Assembly (NCBI RefSeq): GCF_014274465.1
Contig: NZ_CP060394.1
Span: 4,836,001-4,900,000 of the forward strand
Source of the DNA: Alloacidobacterium dinghuense
Lineage (GTDB): Bacteria; Acidobacteriota; Terriglobia; Terriglobales; Acidobacteriaceae
Reading direction: 5' to 3'
DNA: 64,000 bases
A program made the translations under genes and the position numbers. The notes below the pieces were generated by a model, which saw only the letters and a program-made list of their open reading frames with translations, was not told where the DNA came from and did not search any database. This document shows, piece after piece, positions 47,683 to 57,361 of this stretch. The first letter of the stretch is position 1. Each line of letters begins with the position of its first letter.

Positions 47683-50109
47683 ATGACGCCACCGATCGCA
47701 AGTAAGTCGTTGGTTTTCAGATTCGCGGATGTGACTGTGCGCGAGCGAGAGTTCGCGATCGTGAAATCGGGTCAGGTGCAGCAGGTGGAACCAAAGGCAT
47801 TCCGGTTACTGCTGATCATGATCCGAAACCCGAATAAGCTGATTGCCAAAGAAGAACTGTTGAACTCGGTTTGGGGCGAGACCGCAGTCACAGAGAATTC
47901 ACTTGCCCGTAACATTGCCCTACTGCGGCGATTATTGGGCGACGATCCGCGTGAGCCGCTGTTCATCGAAACGGTATCCGGAATCGGATATCGCTTCATT
48001 TGCCCGGTGGAGGTCACGGAAGATCCCATCGAGACTTTGCAAGGCACGCGCGGCGCGGAGACGGTCCCGCCGAACGGCAGCGATGCTGATACGGTCTCGG
48101 CCGCTCTTTTGGCGCAGGATTCCGTAGAGGCCGCCAAAGGGAGGACGGATGCCATCGCTACGCCCTCACGTTCGAGAGGAAAATGGGCTGTGGTCGCGGC
48201 GGCGGGCTTCATTTGTGTGTGCCTGGTCTTTTGGCAATACACCTCGCGCCAATCGCATTCGCTGACGGACAAGGACTCAATTGTCCTGGCTGAATTCGTG
48301 AACACCACCAGCGATGCCATATTTGACGGCACGTTGCGGCAGGGTCTTGCAGTGCAGCTTGGGCAATCACCCTTTCTAAACCTGGTCTCAGATCAGCGGA
48401 TCCAACATACACTGTCGCTTATGGGACAGCCGCCGGACGCACACCTCGCTTCCAACACAGCACGGCAGCTATGTCAGAGAATTGCCGCTGCGGCGGTGGT
48501 GGAGGGTTCGATCGCGAGCCTTGGATCGGAGTACGTGATCGGGCTGAGAGCGCTAAGCTGCCAGACGGGAGAGGTACTTGCTGAACAACAGGTGCAAGCG
48601 GCGCGGAAAGAAGATGTTCTAAAGGCGTTGAGCCGGGCCAGCGGACAGCTGCGGAAGAAGCTCGGCGAATCACTGAGCACGGTGGAGAGATTCGATACTC
48701 CTCTCGAGGAAGCCACGACATCGTCGCTCGATGCACTTTTGGCCTACACCATGGGGCGCAGGGAACTGAACTTGCACGATAACTGCCAAGCTGCGGTTCC
48801 GTTGTTCCAAAGGGCCATCGACCTGGACCCGAAGTTCGCGATGGCGCATCTCTCGCTGGGACTGAGCCAGATCAATCTCGGACAGACAGGTCTTGCAGCC
48901 AAAAGCATTCGGAGGGCGTTCGAGTTGCGTGAGCACGTCAGCGAATGGGAAAAATTCGCTATAGAGTCGCGGTATTACTTTGCCGTCATCGGTGATCTGC
49001 CCAAGGCCCGGCAGGTGTACCGGCTCTGGGCACAGATCTATCCACACGAGAGAATCCCTGTGGGAGTGCTCGGACAGGAAGTCGATCCAGAGCTCGGACG
49101 GTACGATGATGCGCTGGCAGATGCACGCGAGGCGCTCGCACGCAGTCAGCAGAATCCGGAAGACTATGAGGGCCTGGTGGTTGCTTATATGAATCTGGAT
49201 CAGCTCGAAAACGCTCGAGCAACCGCCGATGAGGCGAACGGGAAGAGACTTGAGGCGATGGATCTTCCCCAGCATCTTTACCACCTTGCATTTCTCAGGA
49301 AAGATTCCGGGAAAATGGCCCAGGAAGCGGCGTGGGCCGTGGGCAAACCAGGCGTGGAAGATGTGCTGTTGTCGTACGAAGCCGACACTTCCGCCTTCAG
49401 TGGACAAATCGAGAAGGCGCGGGAATTTTCCCAGCGCGCCATTGCTTCTGCCCGGCAGGCCGGTCAGAAGGAGACGGCTGCCGGATACCAGTCTGAATCG
49501 GCGATACGGGAGGGGTTATATGGAAATTTCGCCGAGGCGCGCAGTCAAGCGGAGGCTGCCCTTGCACTGTCAAGCGCCCGCGACGTGGAAGCGCGGGCAG
49601 CTTTCGCGCTGGCACTTGCCCGCAGGCCAGCAGAGCGTTTGGCCGAAGATCTTGCTCGGAGATTTCCGGAGGATACGATGGTCCAGTTCGTCTTTCTTCC
49701 CGTCATCCGTGCCCAGCTGGCGCTCAACCATCGCGATGCCGCGCATGCTATCAAGGAGCTGGATGCAAGTGCTCCATTCGAATTGGGCAACCCATCTCCT
49801 TATCAAACAATTCCATTCGCACTTTACCCATGCTATCTGCGAGGAATTGCATTCCTGGCGAGTAATCAGGGCAAGGAAGCGGCCGTAGAGTTTCAGAAGA
49901 TACTCGATCATCCAGGCATTGTGATCAGTGAACCGATCGGCGCCCTGGCGCACAAGAACCTCGCCCGTGCTTATACGCTTATGGGACAGATAGACAAAGC
50001 GCAGGCGAGCTACCGGGAATTCATGAATCTCTGGCACGAGGCTGACAACCGGAATCCGATCTTCCACGAAGCCAAGTTGGAGTACAGGCAGTTGGGTGCT
50101 GTGAAGTAG
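47683..50109 (+). CDS. CadC-like winged-helix regulator with membrane span and TPR domain
   Basis: An 808-aa protein. A PhoB/OmpR-type winged helix (about 12-110; QVEPKAFRLLLIMIRNPNKL, EELLNSVWGETAVTENSLAR, FIETVSGIGYRFICPV) is followed by a linker, one membrane span (about 168-186; KWAVVAAAGFICVCLVFW) and an extracytoplasmic region. That region contains a TolB-like segment (ILAEFVNTTSDAIFDGTLRQ style) and TPRs. This is the CadC-type one-component layout: cytoplasmic DNA binding, outside sensing. Such genes are multiplied in Acidobacteriota. Its target may be the adjacent GloVer gene (inference). A GTG at 47680 is an alternative start. Confidence 0.85.
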   Translation: MTPPIASKSLVFRFADVTVREREFAIVKSGQVQQVEPKAFRLLLIMIRNPNKLIAKEELLNSVWGETAVTENSLARNIALLRRLLGDDPREPLFIETVSGIGYRFICPVEVTEDPIETLQGTRGAETVPPNGSDADTVSAALLAQDSVEAAKGRTDAIATPSRSRGKWAVVAAAGFICVCLVFWQYTSRQSHSLTDKDSIVLAEFVNTTSDAIFDGTLRQGLAVQLGQSPFLNLVSDQRIQHTLSLMGQPPDAHLASNTARQLCQRIAAAAVVEGSIASLGSEYVIGLRALSCQTGEVLAEQQVQAARKEDVLKALSRASGQLRKKLGESLSTVERFDTPLEEATTSSLDALLAYTMGRRELNLHDNCQAAVPLFQRAIDLDPKFAMAHLSLGLSQINLGQTGLAAKSIRRAFELREHVSEWEKFAIESRYYFAVIGDLPKARQVYRLWAQIYPHERIPVGVLGQEVDPELGRYDDALADAREALARSQQNPEDYEGLVVAYMNLDQLENARATADEANGKRLEAMDLPQHLYHLAFLRKDSGKMAQEAAWAVGKPGVEDVLLSYEADTSAFSGQIEKAREFSQRAIASARQAGQKETAAGYQSESAIREGLYGNFAEARSQAEAALALSSARDVEARAAFALALARRPAERLAEDLARRFPEDTMVQFVFLPVIRAQLALNHRDAAHAIKELDASAPFELGNPSPYQTIPFALYPCYLRGIAFLASNQGKEAAVEFQKILDHPGIVISEPIGALAHKNLARAYTLMGQIDKAQASYREFMNLWHEADNRNPIFHEAKLEYRQLGAVK

Positions 50110-50479
50110 GCGCGATCGATGCCCCGTTGCTATGCCTGAAATGGGAAGTCACGAAATTTACACTCTCGCTCGTTCTCAGGAATAGCCTCAGTTAACGCGC
50201 AGGACAGTCGCAAATTGCTGGTCAAGCACGCCTTCAAGGCCCTTTGCACGATAGGTACTTTGAAAAGCGCTTCCGTTGACTGATGTCCGGGTAGTCGGTT
50301 ACTCGGAAGCTGGGCGGCACCAACGTTTAAGAAGACGTCCCTGTCTGGATCGCCGCATCAGCGCATCGAATGACACTAGGGGATTCTGAGAAGGAGTCCT
50401 CCCACCGACTGAAGGAGCTATAAAACAAAAAACATGGCCGTAGGTGGGGTGATACTATGCAGCGCGAAAGGAGACCCAC
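50110..50479. other. Intergenic stretch, no gene seen
   Basis: 370 bases between the CadC-like and the S9 peptidase genes. No open frame with protein-like composition, no clear hairpin and no repeat were recognised. The peptidase promoter probably lies in the last 100 bases. Confidence 0.5.
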
Positions 50480-52531
50480 GTGTCTCAGAAAGTCCTACTG
50501 CTAATGGTGCTGCTTGTTTCTCTCCTGATTTCCCCTCTCGCCAGCGCCGCTCAGGAGAACACCGATCGGCTCGATCCTATGGATGTCTTCCGCGTTCAAG
50601 TTGCATCTGATCCGCGAATCTCTCCCGACGGAAAGCGGGTTGTCTACATCCGCCAATCGGCGGACATATCCTCTGATCATCGGGTCTCCAACCTGTGGGT
50701 CGTCAATTTCGACGGCTCCGAACATCGGCCTCTGACTACCGGCACTTATAACGACTCTTCACCGCGCTGGTCGCCTGACGGCACCCGCGTCGCTTTTGTT
50801 TCAGACCGCGACGGTAAGTCCCAACTCTATGTCAGATGGATGGATTCCGGACAGACTGCCAAGCTCACCGACCTTGAAAATGGTCCTGAGGGCATTTCGT
50901 GGTCTCCGGATGGCAAGCAGATCACCTTCACGTCGCTCGTCTCCGCCACTCCCCCGAAGATTGCCACGCTTCCCTCTGCGCCAGAAGGTGCCAAGTGGGC
51001 GGATGCACCGAAGGTCTATGAGGATCTCATCTATCGCTTCAATGGTCCTGGATATCTCAAGCCAGGCTATTCGCAGGTTTTCGTTGTGGCTGCCGACGGT
51101 GGTGCACCGCGTCAATTAACCACTGGCAATTTCCCGCATGGGCCGGGTGCAGGGGAATTTGGCGGCTCTTATCCGACCTGGGCTCCCGATGGAAAATCGC
51201 TCATCTTTTCGATGAATGGCACGGCGAACTACGAGTACGAGCCTCTCCACACAGAGCTTTTCGAGATCCGCGTCGCAGACGGATCGCTCACGCAGCTTAC
51301 GCATCGTAACGGTCCCAATGACGAGCCGGAAATCTCCCTCGACGGCAAACTCATCGCCTACACAGGTTTCGATGATCGCTACCAGGGCCATCAGACCACC
51401 TATCTATATGTCGCTAACCGCGACGGCAGCAATCCTCACGCGGTGACTTCCAAACTCGACCGCGACGTGTCGGCTCCTCATTGGGCTGGGGACGGCAAAG
51501 GCATCTTCTTCATCTATACGGATCAGGGCGACACGAAACTCGCCTACCTGCCACTCGATGGTTCACCCAAGGTCCTTGCCGGACACCTCAACGCGGGCGG
51601 GGACTATAGCGTTGCCAAGAGTGGCTCCTTCACGATGCGATACGATGATCCGTCGGATCCCGGCGATGTAGGGGTTGGCTCTCTTGCCAATCCCAAACTC
51701 AACGTCCTGACTTCACTCAATCGGGAACTGTTCACAGCCAAGAAACTCGGCACCGTGGAAGAACTCTGGTACGACTCGTCTCTCGACCAACGGAAAATCG
51801 AAGGCTGGGTCATCAAGCCCTCGGATTTCGACCCTTCGAAGAAGTATCCCCTCATACTGCAAATTCACGGCGGTCCATTTTCCAACTATGGCGATCGTTT
51901 CGACCTCAACGCGCAAATCTGGGCGGCCAAGGGTTACGTGATTCTCTACACCAATCCACGCGGCAGCACCAGCTACGGCGAAGAGTTCGCCAATCTTATC
52001 CACCACGCCTATCCCGGCAACGATTTCCAGGACCTCGACTCGGGCGTCGATGCAATTCTCGCCAAGGGTTATATCGACAAAGACAACCTGTTCGTCACGG
52101 GCGGCTCGGGCGGAGGTGTACTTACCTGCTGGATGATCGACCACACGGACCGCTTTCGCGCTGCCGCGAGTCTCTATCCAGTGATCAACTGGTATAGCTG
52201 GGTCTTGACCTCCGATCTGCCTGCCTTTGGGGCAAAGTACTGGTTCGCAGGCAATCCTTGGGATAACACGGACGACTATATGAAGCGCTCGGTTATTTCT
52301 CTCGTGAAGAACGTGAAGACCCCGACCCTGTTAATGACCGGTGAAGACGACTTTCGCACTCCCATTTCCGAAGCCGAGCAATACTACGCTGCTCTTAAAC
52401 TACTCAAAGTTGAATCAGTTCTTGTCCGGTTTCCAGGCGAACCCCACGGTCTCAGTCGCCGCCCGAGCCACCAGGTCGCCAAGGTGGTTTATACCCTCAA
52501 CTGGTTCGACGCGCACCGTAAGAAACCCTGA
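50480..52531 (+). CDS. S9-family serine peptidase (acylaminoacyl-peptidase/DPP-IV-like)
   Basis: A 683-aa exported protein: signal peptide (1-23, ending ASAAQ), a WD/TolB-like propeller (about 30-390; repeats such as SPRWSPDGTRVAFVSDRDGK) and a C-terminal alpha/beta-hydrolase domain. The Ser is in TGGSGGG (Ser543), the Asp in GEDDFRTPISEAEQYY and the His in FPGEPHGLSRRPSH. It releases N-terminal residues or dipeptides from short peptides in the periplasm. The start is GTG with AAAGGAG 6 bases upstream. Monocistronic. Confidence 0.92.
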   Translation: MSQKVLLLMVLLVSLLISPLASAAQENTDRLDPMDVFRVQVASDPRISPDGKRVVYIRQSADISSDHRVSNLWVVNFDGSEHRPLTTGTYNDSSPRWSPDGTRVAFVSDRDGKSQLYVRWMDSGQTAKLTDLENGPEGISWSPDGKQITFTSLVSATPPKIATLPSAPEGAKWADAPKVYEDLIYRFNGPGYLKPGYSQVFVVAADGGAPRQLTTGNFPHGPGAGEFGGSYPTWAPDGKSLIFSMNGTANYEYEPLHTELFEIRVADGSLTQLTHRNGPNDEPEISLDGKLIAYTGFDDRYQGHQTTYLYVANRDGSNPHAVTSKLDRDVSAPHWAGDGKGIFFIYTDQGDTKLAYLPLDGSPKVLAGHLNAGGDYSVAKSGSFTMRYDDPSDPGDVGVGSLANPKLNVLTSLNRELFTAKKLGTVEELWYDSSLDQRKIEGWVIKPSDFDPSKKYPLILQIHGGPFSNYGDRFDLNAQIWAAKGYVILYTNPRGSTSYGEEFANLIHHAYPGNDFQDLDSGVDAILAKGYIDKDNLFVTGGSGGGVLTCWMIDHTDRFRAAASLYPVINWYSWVLTSDLPAFGAKYWFAGNPWDNTDDYMKRSVISLVKNVKTPTLLMTGEDDFRTPISEAEQYYAALKLLKVESVLVRFPGEPHGLSRRPSHQVAKVVYTLNWFDAHRKKP

Positions 52532-52735
52532 CGGGCCTTGGCGAGAACGAGGGTGACCAGCATCGATAACCGGGGTATGCCGGGTAACAAAGGGTGGGCC
52601 GTCCGAACACAAATAAATAAGGGCAGTCGAGCGTGCGTATAACTTGTGCGTCTAGCTGTTAAGGGGGCTTCTTAAATGCGAGGTTATGACCTTCCAGGCA
52701 TGGCGTCCAAGTTAATTGGCCCTGATTCAGCAGTC

Positions 52736-52954
52736 CTAGCGTTGACCATGCTTTTGCTTCAAGTCTCGAAACATCGAAAATGGTTCTTCGTTTTCCTGAA
52801 TGATGGGCACAAAAGGAATCATGTAATCCGGTATCGTAGCCTGCAACTCTAGCGGGCTAGACTTTGGGTTGGTGATATCGGCAATGATGAATCGGCTTAA
52901 GCCAGCAAGTGTTTTAAGGCGACGAGAAATTGTGCTGGCACCCTGAGTAGCTTG
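52736..52954 (-). pseudogene. Remnant resembling a TIR-associated C-terminal domain
   Basis: Between a TAA and a TAG the minus strand reads TISRRLKTLAGLSRFIIADI, then TNPKSSPLELQATIPDYMIP, then FVPIIQENEEPFSMFRDLKQ and KHGQR. The pattern TLAxLSRFIIADITxPxSxPxELQAxxPxxxxPxxP is one I recall from the C-terminal part of TIR-domain/pentapeptide-repeat-type proteins. There is no start codon and no upstream domain, so this is a 5'-truncated fragment of about 72 codons. It lies in the upstream region of the DUF3857 gene. Confidence 0.5.
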
Positions 52955-52970
52955 ATATTACCCTTCCGAC

Positions 52971-55900
52971 ATGCGCTCCATTGTTGTTTTGTTTGCTTTG
53001 GTTACTCTGGGCTCTTTTGTGTCAGGTTATCCGCAAGTGCACCAAGAGGCTCCCGCGAATTCATTTGGCAAAGAATCACTCGTTATAGAACACTCCGAAA
53101 CGACCATCCGGATGCATGCGGACGGAACAGGGGAGCAGGTTGTACATGCAATGCTGCGCATTCAGTCGCAGGGCGCAGCGCAGCAGTTCGGCGTGCTGTC
53201 ATTTAGCTATGCCTCGGCGTCTGAAACACCGCATATCACTCTAGTGTGCGTCCATAAGCCCGATGGAAGCACCGTGGATACACCACCAGACAGTGCCATC
53301 GAAATGTCGGCTGAGGTCACGCGAGAAGCTCCACTCTATAGCGACCTTAAGGAGAAGCATCTTCCCGTTCGTTCGCTTTCGGTGGGCGATATATTGGAGT
53401 ACGAGGTTCACACCTCGATTGACAAACCGGAGGCGCCGGGGCAGTTTTGGGGTGCCCATCATTTCACCGCTCCCGGGTCGGTAATTGTGCTCTCGGAGGT
53501 TCTCAACCTCGAGGTACCCAAGGACAAGTACGTCCAAGTTTGGAGCCCCAATCATAAGCCGACGATCGCGGAACGGGACACTGTTCGAACGTACAGTTGG
53601 AGTATGGCGCAACTCGTTCCCGCGCCCAAATCCTCACAGGAGGACGACTCAGCTAAGGCGCAGACCCCGAAAGACCCAGACGAAGATGCCGATGGACGCA
53701 AGCTGCCTTCAGTAGCCTGGACCACATTTCACACCTGGGCAGAAGTTGGTGAATGGTACCAATCCCTGGCCGCACAGCGAGCCCAGCCCACCGAAACTCT
53801 GAGATCGCGAGCGAACGAGATTGCGAAAGATGCAAAGACGCCTGACGAACAGATCCGCGCCATCTATGAGTTCGTAAGTTCCAGGTATCGGTATGTTGGT
53901 ATTGACTTTGGAGTCGGACGCTATCGACCCCACGAGGCCACGGAGGTGCTGGCGAACCAGTATGGCGACTGCAAGGACAAAGACACTCTTCTTGAGGCAC
54001 TGCTGCGATCAAAAGGGTTCACAACGGCACCTGCCCTGATCGGAGCCGGGATCGCCCTTGTCCCCGACGTGCCGTCTCCGGCTCTGTTCAACCATGTGAT
54101 CACTACCGTCGATCTTCCCGAGGGTCGCATCTGGCTGGACAGCACGCCAGGAGTAGCTCCTTATCGTTATCTCTCCGCCGTAATACGCGATCAGAAGGCT
54201 CTCGTTATTCCTAGGACTGGGCCCGCTGTGCTTGAATCGACGCCAGCAACTGCGCCGTATCCATTCACAGAGCGCTTTGAAGCAGTCGGAAACCTGGATG
54301 CGGTTGGCAAGGTCACATCGAAAATTTCAGCAACATACCATGACGACTCCGAGTTGTGGGTTCGCGGCATGGCGCGAAATATGGCTCCGGCAGAGTGGGA
54401 CAAGGCATCACAATATATCTCCTCCGCAACCGGATTCAGCGGCACTACCAGTGATTCGCAATTCAAGAACATCGACGATCCCATCTCCCCGATCGTTCTC
54501 ACGTACGACTATCAACGTCATCCGTTCGGGGACTGGGATAATCGCCGCATCGTTCCTTTGTTTCCAGCGCTGGAGTTTCCGTCATTGGATAGCAACACGA
54601 CGACTCCTACAGAGGACATCAATCTCGGTGCACCGAGGACAATGCTGGCGGTCACCCATATCAGTTTGCCGGAGGGCTATCGCACTGACCTCCCCGACCC
54701 TATTCACGTGAAAACCGACTTCGCAACCTTCGACAAAACCTATCGATTCGATGGGAAGGAAATCGTAGCCGAGCGAACAATCACCGTTCTCAAGGAGAAA
54801 GTCGCTAAATCAGACTGGAAAGCCTATCAACAATTCACCAAGGACATTAGTCTCGAAGGAGAACCCTGGATCCAATTAATCCAGCCGACAAAGAGCATCG
54901 CTATCCAGGCTGAAAAATCAGGGCCTAACGAAAAGGGTATTCCCACACCAATAACAAACGGTCAAAGCGTAACCATACACCTTAACTCAGACACAAAAGC
55001 TGAATCGACGAAGCCCACGGATGCTTCTGCCAATGCGTCGGCTGGAGAACTGATGCAGAAGGCATCAGAGCAATTGCGTTCAGGAGACTGGCCCGCTGCG
55101 AAGGCCACCCTTGATTTGGTGAAAACAAAGAACCCCGATCAGGAATACCTATGGGGCATGCTCGGCGTCATTGCCGAGATGCAGCGCAATTACGATGAAG
55201 CGAAGGTTGATTTCAAGAAGGAACTAGCCAAGCATCCCGAAAACGTCAATGCGGTTGGTGCCTTGGCCGGCGCTGAAAAGAGGGGAGGTGATTCCATTGC
55301 GGCCCAGCATACTCTTCAGACCTACCTAGACCAGCATCCTGAGGACTTGCGTCTTTCGCTTCTGCTCGCCTCCTACCAGTTGGGTTCCGAGAACTATGAT
55401 GCCGCTCTTAAAACGCTTCAATCTGCGGCGGAGCAACATCCCGACGACCGATCCGTGCGCCTTCAACTCAGTAACACGCTACTCCACTTAAATCGCGATG
55501 ATGAGGCCGCAGCTTCCGCGAAGAGCGTACTAGACGGCACCGATGACCCTGGATTGCTGAACGATGCTGCATACACCCTTGCTGAAACTGGCCACGACTT
55601 GGAGTATGCCGAACAGATGTCACGCAAGAGCGTCAACATGTTGGAAGAGAAGAGCGCAACTATAACCACTGCCGAGGCCAACAGCAAGACATTCGCGAGT
55701 GCAAATCTACTGATTGCTTCGTGGGATACGTTGGGCTGGATTCTCTTCCGAGAGGGAAAATTGCAAGAGGCAAAGCCGTATCTGACGGCAGCGTGGCGAG
55801 ACAGCCTGCGTGCAGAAGTGGGCGATCATGTGGGCCAACTTTATGAAGCGATGCACAATCCGAACGAAGCCTGTGCAGCTTACCGGCTTGCAGATGCGGC

Positions 55901-56294
55901 ATCGAACTCAACCACGCCATCTGAGGTGCGCAAACACATCCATGACGGCTTTACACGGCTGGAGGCTTCAGGAGCAAAACCCGGGCCGAAGAACGGAACA
56001 GATGAACTGCAAAAGTCGCGTACATATAAGCTACTTCACACGGGAAATTTGAGTGGATGGGGAACATTCCGCTTGGAAGTTGCCCAGGATGGAGTTATCG
56101 AATCACAGCAGATGTCCGGCGAGCAGAAGATCGCCCAAATAAGCGGCGAGATCAACAAGATGAAGTTTCCTGAACTGATTCCAACCGATTCCAAGGCACA
56201 CCTTTTGCGAAGCGCAGTCGTGAGTTGTTCACAAATCTCAGGCTGTGAAATGGTATTAGTACCAGACGGCGGGCTGCACACCGAGCAACAATAA
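52971..56294 (+). CDS. DUF3857 / transglutaminase-like / TPR protein
   Basis: A 1107-aa exported protein. After a signal peptide come a DUF3857 beta domain (about 30-235), a transglutaminase-like domain (about 255-450; AIYEFVSSRYRYVGIDFGVG, YGDCKDKDTLLEALLRSKGF with candidate Cys334, then FNHVITTVDLPEGRIWLDST supplying His and Asp), a second beta domain and a long TPR array (about 690-960). Families of this layout are probably periplasmic. The catalytic triad is complete in sequence, so amide hydrolysis or cross-linking is possible. The substrate is unknown. Confidence 0.85.
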   Translation: MRSIVVLFALVTLGSFVSGYPQVHQEAPANSFGKESLVIEHSETTIRMHADGTGEQVVHAMLRIQSQGAAQQFGVLSFSYASASETPHITLVCVHKPDGSTVDTPPDSAIEMSAEVTREAPLYSDLKEKHLPVRSLSVGDILEYEVHTSIDKPEAPGQFWGAHHFTAPGSVIVLSEVLNLEVPKDKYVQVWSPNHKPTIAERDTVRTYSWSMAQLVPAPKSSQEDDSAKAQTPKDPDEDADGRKLPSVAWTTFHTWAEVGEWYQSLAAQRAQPTETLRSRANEIAKDAKTPDEQIRAIYEFVSSRYRYVGIDFGVGRYRPHEATEVLANQYGDCKDKDTLLEALLRSKGFTTAPALIGAGIALVPDVPSPALFNHVITTVDLPEGRIWLDSTPGVAPYRYLSAVIRDQKALVIPRTGPAVLESTPATAPYPFTERFEAVGNLDAVGKVTSKISATYHDDSELWVRGMARNMAPAEWDKASQYISSATGFSGTTSDSQFKNIDDPISPIVLTYDYQRHPFGDWDNRRIVPLFPALEFPSLDSNTTTPTEDINLGAPRTMLAVTHISLPEGYRTDLPDPIHVKTDFATFDKTYRFDGKEIVAERTITVLKEKVAKSDWKAYQQFTKDISLEGEPWIQLIQPTKSIAIQAEKSGPNEKGIPTPITNGQSVTIHLNSDTKAESTKPTDASANASAGELMQKASEQLRSGDWPAAKATLDLVKTKNPDQEYLWGMLGVIAEMQRNYDEAKVDFKKELAKHPENVNAVGALAGAEKRGGDSIAAQHTLQTYLDQHPEDLRLSLLLASYQLGSENYDAALKTLQSAAEQHPDDRSVRLQLSNTLLHLNRDDEAAASAKSVLDGTDDPGLLNDAAYTLAETGHDLEYAEQMSRKSVNMLEEKSATITTAEANSKTFASANLLIASWDTLGWILFREGKLQEAKPYLTAAWRDSLRAEVGDHVGQLYEAMHNPNEACAAYRLADAASNSTTPSEVRKHIHDGFTRLEASGAKPGPKNGTDELQKSRTYKLLHTGNLSGWGTFRLEVAQDGVIESQQMSGEQKIAQISGEINKMKFPELIPTDSKAHLLRSAVVSCSQISGCEMVLVPDGGLHTEQQ

Positions 56295-56325
56295 TTGGGT
56301 CGTTTGATGTGGTCGTCTTCTTGGC

Positions 56326-56577
56326 TTACGGCTGATATCCCTCTTCCTGCCACTGGACGAACAGTGCTAGTTGGGCCGCTGTCCAATAGGGTCCGCCGGG
56401 CGGCATAGACGGCGGCTCACCACTGTGAGGCGAGACAGTGGCGAGCACACTATTAGCGTTATCAGGATTCGACATGTAGGCATAATCGTCCAATTCCACG
56501 CCGAACGACTTCATGTGCGAAATGTCGATGTCACGAAACAACGGCTTGATGTCGGCTGCGAATGAAACCTGTGGCAT
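56326..56577 (-). CDS. Small conserved-looking cytoplasmic protein (83 aa)
   Basis: An 83-aa protein beginning MPQVSFAADIKPLFRDIDIS, then HMKSFGVELDDYAYMSNPDN, then ANSVLATVSPHSGEPPSMPP and GGPYWTAAQLALFVQWQEEG. I recall proteins with the same SFAxDIKPLFRxIDIxHM...MPPGGPxWTxxQLALFxxW layout from several soil bacteria, of unknown role; the start of the motif resembles the edge of PSD1/cytochrome-like domains but has no CxxCH. ATG 56577 is selected since AGGAG lies 6 bases upstream; a longer frame to 56718 lacks a site. Confidence 0.7.
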   Translation of the reverse strand: MPQVSFAADIKPLFRDIDISHMKSFGVELDDYAYMSNPDNANSVLATVSPHSGEPPSMPPGGPYWTAAQLALFVQWQEEGYQP

Positions 56578-56765
56578 TACTTTCTCCTTGCAATTTCTGG
56601 CAATCATCTTAGAGGTAAATCCCTTCGTTAGACGATAGTGCGCTCGCCAACCGGAAGCACTGGTCAAGAAGGGGTGCGCCAGACGGCTCTCCAAGTGATT
56701 GATTTTGTGTGAGCGCAAGGGGAGCAGTAAGGGCAGTCAAAAACCTAAAGATTTCTGACCAAAAG

Positions 56766-56790
56766 CGATGCCGAACCTAATTCGGCATCG
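56766..56790 (-). terminator. Intrinsic terminator downstream of the secreted protein gene
   Basis: Read on the minus strand: CGATGCCGAA-TTAGG-TTCGGCATCG, a 10-bp perfect stem and 5-base loop, then CTTTTGG. It ends the transcript of the gene whose stop is at 56948. A second dyad (TGCGGCGTTC-7-GAACGCCGCA, 56801-56827) sits 10 bases before it and has no T-tract of its own. Confidence 0.7.
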
Positions 56791-56800
56791 ACCGGCAAAA

Positions 56801-56827
56801 TGCGGCGTTCGGAGATAGAACGCCGCA
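56801..56827. other. Second hairpin next to the terminator
   Basis: TGCGGCGTTC-GGAGATA-GAACGCCGCA: a perfect 10-bp stem with a 7-base loop, directly beside the terminator at 56766. The tandem of two strong hairpins may strengthen termination or form an RNA 3' end. Confidence 0.5.
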
Positions 56828-56947
56828 CCTTTATCCGACGATGTGAACGGCTATTGAGCATTGAATCGGCGACTTCATCAGAAAAGCAATTCTCCCCACC
56901 TCGTAGATGTGGCTAACCGTAGATGTGGCTAACTGCACGCCTTAGGT

Positions 56948-57361
56948 CTAGCGGCCACCGGAATGCGCTACTGGGCCGAGTTCGCGTTCGCTCTCCAGTG
57001 CTTTCTTGTCCAGTTTGCTCGTGATCATCGTCCCATACTGAATTGACTGCAGAAGATGTGTCTGGCCAACTAGATCGAATTTCAAAGCGATCTTATACTC
57101 CAGCGGACTGGGCGAGCCGGGACCGATAATGCTGGTGAAGCTCTGCGACGACTCCTTTGAAGCCAGCGTCACGAAACCGTCCCTGTTGTCGCGACGAATT
57201 GAGTAGTCACCAGCAGGAAAGGTCTTGCCAGCGACCTCGAAGCCAAAGGGAACCTTGATACCAGTTGTTTCCGCTATCGCAGGGCTTGCAGCTAAGGTGG
57301 CAACCATGATCACGGCGGGCGCTATAGCGATACGATGAAGTATGGATTGCATGGACTTCAA
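56948..57361 (-). CDS. Secreted hypothetical protein (acidobacterial family)
   Basis: A 137-aa protein with a signal peptide (about 1-30, ending SPAIAE). A beta-rich domain opens KVPFGFEVAGKTFPAGDYSI and continues RRDNRDGFVTLASKESSQSF. The pattern VPFxFxVxGKxxPAGxYxI is a frequent, function-unknown exported family in Acidobacteriota. An AAGGAG site lies 6-11 bases before the ATG. Ends at a tandem hairpin terminator. Confidence 0.75.
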   Translation of the reverse strand: MKSMQSILHRIAIAPAVIMVATLAASPAIAETTGIKVPFGFEVAGKTFPAGDYSIRRDNRDGFVTLASKESSQSFTSIIGPGSPSPLEYKIALKFDLVGQTHLLQSIQYGTMITSKLDKKALESERELGPVAHSGGR

